NCBI GenBank assembly: GCA_017543335.1
Contig: JAFYGE010000079.1
Coordinates: forward strand, 1-45,304
Reading direction: 5' to 3'
DNA from: Ruminococcus sp.
Lineage (GTDB): Bacteria; Bacillota; Clostridia; Oscillospirales; Ruminococcaceae
Length of the DNA stretch: 45,304 nucleotides
The first letter of the stretch is position 1. Each line of letters begins with the position of its first letter. Both the position numbers and the translations under genes were made by a program. Positions 41,696-45,304 of this stretch are shown here, in pieces. The notes beneath the pieces are model-generated. The model searched no databases. It saw only the letters and a program-made list of their open reading frames with translations, and had not been told where the DNA came from.

Positions 41696-42727
41696 TTATT
41701 TGACCAGCTCAACAGCCATGTCATAAAGTTCATCAAGGCTGTATTCCTTATCATCGGAGCTGTCGGTACTGATATGGTCATCTTCCTTTACAGGGATGCT
41801 GTTTGCCGGAAAGGTTCCGACCTTGCCTTCTTTGTTCTTTGGATTTAATGCTGAAAATACAGTACAGCCGTCTTCAATAACAACAAAATAATCGAAGTCA
41901 TCCTTTTTATAGAAATAATTCTCAGCGTACTCATCAAGCTTATCAATATCCAAGTCGTCTGGTACATTTACATTCTTGCTGCTGTCTGAGCATATTATAT
42001 ACGTACCGCTGACATCAGCAGCGTCACGGTTTTCTATATCGCACAGAGCTGACGCATAACCTTTTCCTAAAGTACTTGCCGAACTGTTACTGCTGGCTTT
42101 TTTGGACTTATTGATGTATTTCCACATACTTTCGTCCACTTTCCAGCCTTCACCGTCAACATAATAAATGAGCATTTCGCTGTTTTTTTCATCATCGTTG
42201 ACCTTATATTTTACGTTGACTAAATAAGCATCATCAATATTGTAAGGGGACTTGAAGTTTTCTTCCATTTCCGAGTATTTATCCTGCATTTCTTTGAGCT
42301 TTTCCTCATCCATCCCCTGAATATCGTCCATGCTCTTCAAACCGTACTCAGCCATGAGGTCAAGAGGATATTTCATCTTGCCAAGGTAATCAGAAAATTC
42401 GGTTATAGATTCATCAGGAAAATCATTTTCCTTTTTGATCTCTAAAACTTCAATATCCTTGTTCATAAGTTCCTGAAATTCCTCATTTGTGTCGAAATCG
42501 CCGAATTTTTCAAGCATTTTAGCGAGATCATCAGGATACATAAGTTTTAATGCCTTTTCTATATCGCCGTTGTCAACAGTGTCGAAATAATTCTCGATAA
42601 TATCCTTATAATCTGAGGATTTTCCTTTATCGCTGCTGCTGTCGTCGTCGTCTTTAGTAAGTCCGCAGCCGCCAAGAGCTAATCCTGCTGTCAGAGCAGC
42701 TAATGTCAATGAAGTGATTTTTTTCAT
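41696..42727 (-). CDS. Lipoprotein, paralogue 2 of a tandem pair
   Basis: A 343-residue protein with lipobox LGGC (Cys21) and a short acidic Ser-rich linker. A helical middle region (YFDTVDNGDIEKALKLMYPDDL) follows. The C-terminal domain (about 165-320) shares with the upstream paralogue YYVDGEGWK, YINKSKKAS, ASALCDIENRDAADVSG-TYI and FVVIEDGC. The NKSKK...ALTDL helix followed by beta strands resembles the soluble part of pilin-like proteins, but there is no prepilin N terminus. Lies 30 bp after the paralogue, same transcript. Function unknown. Confidence 0.8.
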   Translation of the reverse strand: MKKITSLTLAALTAGLALGGCGLTKDDDDSSSDKGKSSDYKDIIENYFDTVDNGDIEKALKLMYPDDLAKMLEKFGDFDTNEEFQELMNKDIEVLEIKKENDFPDESITEFSDYLGKMKYPLDLMAEYGLKSMDDIQGMDEEKLKEMQDKYSEMEENFKSPYNIDDAYLVNVKYKVNDDEKNSEMLIYYVDGEGWKVDESMWKYINKSKKASSNSSASTLGKGYASALCDIENRDAADVSGTYIICSDSSKNVNVPDDLDIDKLDEYAENYFYKKDDFDYFVVIEDGCTVFSALNPKNKEGKVGTFPANSIPVKEDDHISTDSSDDKEYSLDELYDMAVELVK

Positions 42728-42757
42728 ATTTTTCTCCTTATATTTTACTAATGTTTT

Positions 42758-43921
42758 TTATTTTAATAAATCCTTAGCAAGCTCGTAGAGTTCTTCATAG
42801 GAGTGGTTGAAATTTTCGTCTTTTTCCTTTGAATAGTCGTTAATATCAGCCGGTAAAGTATCAGCCGGATAAGTGCCTATAAATGCATTATCGTCCTTAT
42901 TCATTGTTACAGCATAAATCGGACAGCCATTGTCAATAACGATAAAATAATCAATTTTTACAATATCGTCAAAATAGTTCTTTGTCTGTGACTTTATCTT
43001 GTCAACAGGCTTATTTTCTGCATTTACGTTCATGTTGTCATCGGAGCTTATGATATATTTTCCGCTCAGGTCAACACCTTCAGCGTCCAAATCGGTTAAT
43101 GCGGATGCATAAGCTTTTTCAAGTGAAGAAGCAGCTGCATTAAGAGAGATTTTTTTTGATTTGTTTACATATCCGATCATAGATTCTTCAAATTTCCAGC
43201 CGTCACCGTCGATATAATATACAAGGAAGTACATTTCATCGGGGTTGCCTTCTTCGCCCTCATACTCTATTGCAACATCAACTAAGTATGCCTGTGTTAT
43301 CTTATATCTGGAGTCTCTTACCTCCATTGCAGCTTCCTGCTCTTCTTCGGGGATAGCTTCAACGTCTCCTTTGTATTTTTTAATGAGTTCAGCAGCTGCT
43401 GCGTACTGAGCTAATTCCTCGCCGGCATCTGCGATCTCGTCATCAGGTACTTTTTCTTCACTGATTATACCCTTGTAGATTATCTTTTTACCATTGCTGC
43501 CTAATTCTTCTTTTAATTCGTCCGCCATGTCCGAACGATATTCTAAGATGGTATCGACTACATCAGTAGGGTAATAAGAGTACAAAAGGTCTTTAAAATC
43601 CGAATTGTTTATTTTTTCGATGGCATCTTTGAGAAAATCCAAATAGTCTCCGGACGGCTCAATATAGTTACTGTCTGCCCCGTTATTATTTTCTTTAGTT
43701 TCAGTTTCGGTATTTTCCTCGGTTACGTCTTGTTCGGTTACGTTTTCTTCGGTTGAGTTTGTATTATCCTCGTCTTTTGAATCAGAGTCGCCAGCTTTTT
43801 CGGCGGACTGAGCAGAAGAACTACTGCTCTTTTCGGAAGAACTGCTTTCGTCCTTTCCGCATCCTGTAAGCATCGTGAATACAGTTGTAAAGGCTAAAAT
43901 GCCTGCGATAATTTTTTTCAT
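42758..43921 (-). CDS. Lipoprotein, paralogue 1 of a tandem pair
   Basis: The 387-residue protein has lipobox LTGC (Cys21), then a long Ser/Glu/Asp/Asn-rich linker (about 25-90). The helical middle (SDFKDLLYSYYPTDVVDTI) and C-terminal domain match the downstream gene at YYIDGDGWK, YVNKSKKIS, ASALTDLDAEGVDLSG-KYI and FIVIDNGC. AGGAGG upstream and its own promoter. The two genes clearly arose by duplication and have diverged, so both are probably kept by selection. Confidence 0.82.
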   Translation of the reverse strand: MKKIIAGILAFTTVFTMLTGCGKDESSSSEKSSSSSAQSAEKAGDSDSKDEDNTNSTEENVTEQDVTEENTETETKENNNGADSNYIEPSGDYLDFLKDAIEKINNSDFKDLLYSYYPTDVVDTILEYRSDMADELKEELGSNGKKIIYKGIISEEKVPDDEIADAGEELAQYAAAAELIKKYKGDVEAIPEEEQEAAMEVRDSRYKITQAYLVDVAIEYEGEEGNPDEMYFLVYYIDGDGWKFEESMIGYVNKSKKISLNAAASSLEKAYASALTDLDAEGVDLSGKYIISSDDNMNVNAENKPVDKIKSQTKNYFDDIVKIDYFIVIDNGCPIYAVTMNKDDNAFIGTYPADTLPADINDYSKEKDENFNHSYEELYELAKDLLK

Positions 43922-43961
43922 GGTACACCCTCCTATATTTTTCAGTTAAACTGATAAAAAT

Positions 43962-43991
43962 ATTATATCACTACAATTATATCGATGTCAA
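43962..43991 (-). promoter_or_regulatory. SigA-type promoter of the lipoprotein pair
   Basis: On the minus strand TTGACA (43986-43991) and TATAAT (43962-43967), 18-bp spacing, about 40 bp before the start. Confidence 0.8.
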
Positions 43992-44048
43992 TATAATGCA
44001 TATTATTTGTATATAATGCCAAGGGTAATTGTTAAAAATAAAAAATAT

Positions 44049-44110
44049 GTAAAGTAGACTTGACAAATAATGTAAAGCTTGCTATACTATTATTGTAAAG
44101 TTAACTTTAC
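44049..44110. promoter_or_regulatory. Phased GTAAAG half-sites and palindromic operator
   Basis: GTAAAG occurs at 44049, 44072 and 44095, exactly 23 bp apart. The third copy is half of a perfect 16-bp palindrome, GTAAAGTTAACTTTAC (44095-44110), placed at the expected transcription start. The first two copies straddle the -35 box. Probably the autoregulatory site of the XRE protein that follows. Confidence 0.7.
44060..44088 (+). promoter_or_regulatory. SigA-type promoter of the XRE/membrane protein pair
   Basis: TTGACA (44060-44065) and TATACT (44083-44088), 17-bp spacing, interleaved with the GTAAAG sites. Confidence 0.85.
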
Positions 44111-44129
44111 TTCTGGGGAGGTCGATAAA

Positions 44130-44336
44130 TTGAAAAATAAGATACAGGAGCTTCGGAAAGAAAGGAAGGTCACGCAGCAGGAGCTTGCTGACGCACTTTC
44201 GGTCACGAGACAGACTATAATATCACTTGAAAACGGGAAATACAATGCATCCCTCACGCTTGCACATAAAGCGGCTCAGTTTTTTGGCATTACTATTGAG
44301 GAACTGTTCATTTTTGAGGGCGACGAGAATATTTAA
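44130..44336 (+). CDS. XRE-family transcriptional regulator
   Basis: From the TTG at 44130 the protein is 68 residues: KNKIQELRKERKVTQQELAD followed by the recognition helix VTRQTIISLENGKY and ending IEELFIFEGDENI. GGGGAGG lies 8 nt before the TTG. The frame is open 17 codons further, but that part overlaps the operator and has no site. Small XRE proteins of this type often pair with a downstream membrane protein, as here. Confidence 0.9.
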   Translation: MKNKIQELRKERKVTQQELADALSVTRQTIISLENGKYNASLTLAHKAAQFFGITIEELFIFEGDENI

Positions 44337-44348
44337 AGGAGAATAACT

Positions 44349-44777
44349 ATGGAAGAATTCAGAAAAAAGCTAAAAAAACGTGTAAAAATATTCTGGGCAC
44401 TGATAATTATATTCACAATAAGTTACGTGCTGCTGCTGATATTCGGCAGTGACAAAGATTATGGTATAAGATATAACGGCGGATTTTTTTCTGGTATAAT
44501 TACAGTTTCGGTAATGAATTTAGTCAAGATAAAAAAGTCGCTTAAAGACGAAAAGAAGTTCAAAGAGCAGTATATCCGGGAAAACGATGAGCGGCTTGGT
44601 ACTATCGAAAAAGAGGTAGCTAAGACTACATTTAATGTAACTCTTGTAGTGCTGTGTATGGCAGTTATCGTGTCGAATTATTTTAATATCATTGTAAGCT
44701 GTACATTAGCCTGTGTGCTTGGAATTATCAGTGTGATCTACCTTGGTTCGCTCATTTACTATAACAAAAAGATGTAA
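44349..44777 (+). CDS. Four-helix membrane protein paired with the XRE regulator
   Basis: A 142-residue protein with hydrophobic segments near 14-33, 42-58, 93-113 and 116-137, and a charged cytoplasmic middle loop (KKSLKDEKKFKEQYIRENDER). Similar XRE-plus-membrane pairs (DUF2178/DUF3796-like) are common in Clostridia. 12 bp after the regulator with AAGGAG upstream. No function can be assigned from sequence. Confidence 0.75.
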   Translation: MEEFRKKLKKRVKIFWALIIIFTISYVLLLIFGSDKDYGIRYNGGFFSGIITVSVMNLVKIKKSLKDEKKFKEQYIRENDERLGTIEKEVAKTTFNVTLVVLCMAVIVSNYFNIIVSCTLACVLGIISVIYLGSLIYYNKKM

Positions 44778-44782
44778 AACAA

Positions 44783-44818
44783 AACTCCCCGATACCGTGA
44801 AGTATCGGGGAGTTTATT
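44783..44818. terminator. Bidirectional terminator before nifJ
   Basis: A 13-bp perfect stem (AACTCCCCGATAC, 44783-44795, with GTATCGGGGAGTT, 44802-44814), loop of 6 nt, with A/T-rich flanks. It closes the XRE/membrane pair and, about 70 bp past its stop, nifJ. Confidence 0.9.
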
Positions 44819-44887
44819 ATATTTCCGTAACTAAACGAAAATCCGTCTGAGCATAATAAACACGTTAAACAGCGTCAAACTGTCTGA

Positions 44888-45304
44888 TTAGTCGTTACCG
44901 TAGAGCTTTGTGAGACGTGTGAGGTAATCGTAACGATCCTTAGCGTTCTCAACAGCAGCGTTGAAGAGCTTCTCAGCTCTCTCTGGGTTAGAGCGAGCGA
45001 GTGAGTTGTAACGAACTTCGCCCATGAGGAAGTTCTTGTACTCGTCAACGTTTGGAGCCTTAGAATCAAGGATGAATGGGTTCTTGCCCTCAGCCTTGAG
45101 CTCTGGGTTGTATCTGTAGAGGTGCCAGTAACCAGCCTCAACAGCCTTCTTCTCCTCAGCCTGAGCAGTAGCCATACCAGTCTTGATACCGTGGTTGATA
45201 CATGGAGCGTAGCAGATAACGATTGAAGGACCGTCATAAGCCTCAGCCTCAGTGAATGCCTTGATACACTGGTTCATGTTAGCACCCATAGCAACGTGAG
45301 CAAC
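44888..45304 (-). CDS. nifJ: Pyruvate:ferredoxin oxidoreductase, C-terminal end (partial)
   Basis: The last 138 residues of a large homodimeric PFOR; the gene runs off the right edge. VAMGANMNQCIKAFTEAEAYDGPSIVICYAPCINHGI is the characteristic C-terminal thiamine-diphosphate domain sequence (split here by reading only), followed by YWHLYRYNPELKAEGKNPF. Converts pyruvate and CoA to acetyl-CoA, CO2 and reduced ferredoxin. The codon use is strongly biased, as expected for a highly expressed gene. Confidence 0.95.
   Translation of the reverse strand, partial: VAHVAMGANMNQCIKAFTEAEAYDGPSIVICYAPCINHGIKTGMATAQAEEKKAVEAGYWHLYRYNPELKAEGKNPFILDSKAPNVDEYKNFLMGEVRYNSLARSNPERAEKLFNAAVENAKDRYDYLTRLTKLYGND

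Overview
The window (about 45 kb, moderate-to-low G+C) looks like a chromosomal segment of an anaerobic, Ruminococcus-like member of the Clostridia (Oscillospiraceae). The grounds are: type I dockerin modules in three secreted proteins, one beside a cohesin-like domain; ferredoxin-linked 2-oxoacid oxidoreductases (a VOR/KOR-type operon and the end of a pyruvate:ferredoxin oxidoreductase); a FabK-type fatty acid pathway; and strong Gram-positive ribosome binding sites with TTGACA/TATAAT promoters at 16-18 bp spacing. The genus is an inference; no rRNA marker is present.

Layout. 1-240 is a dense array of small hairpins. 298-1770 is guaB with its own promoter and terminator. 1952-6606 is a minus-strand operon fabD-aroE-aroK-amidohydrolase-LRR/dockerin protein with overlapping or abutting genes. 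Divergent from it, 6858-15998 holds an almost complete type II fatty acid synthesis operon (fabH, fabK, fabG, fabF, accB, an unknown membrane protein, fabZ, accC, accD, accA, acpP) behind one clear promoter and a palindromic candidate operator. Then come an ECF sigma factor with its probable anti-sigma partner (16137-17898), a Na/phosphate cotransporter with a Pho-like direct repeat upstream (17935-19895), and an ATPase followed by a four-subunit 2-oxoacid:ferredoxin oxidoreductase (20030-23421).

23588-26530 contains an XRE regulator facing a zinc-ribbon membrane protein across two related palindromes, then an acidic lipoprotein joined to azlCD. 26828-30151 is secG-rnr-lipoprotein on the minus strand. 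30397-32643 is a small cassette of HprK-like kinase, PqqD-like protein, S24/S26 peptidase and Sfp-type phosphopantetheinyl transferase, which resembles the tailoring part of a peptide-modification system but has no visible precursor peptide. 32846-34110 encodes a cohesin-like/dockerin protein and a small dockerin protein. 34169-41494 is a compact minus-strand phage-type head module (terminase small and large subunits, portal, capsid, prohead protease, connector-like and tail-like proteins) with intact catalytic residues but no integrase, repressor, tape measure or lysis gene. The right end has tandem paralogous lipoproteins, an XRE regulator plus membrane protein with phased operator half-sites, and the 3' end of nifJ.

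The most unusual structures are (1) two copies of a roughly 250-295 bp three-hairpin element at 26527-26820 and 37171-37418, inverted relative to each other and with compensatory base changes in the perfect central stem; (2) a second dispersed hairpin repeat at 31903-32058 and 38454-38562; (3) the phage-derived head module carrying one copy of each repeat family on either side of its capsid gene; and (4) the kinase/PqqD/peptidase cassette. All functional statements rest on motifs read by eye; no database search was possible.
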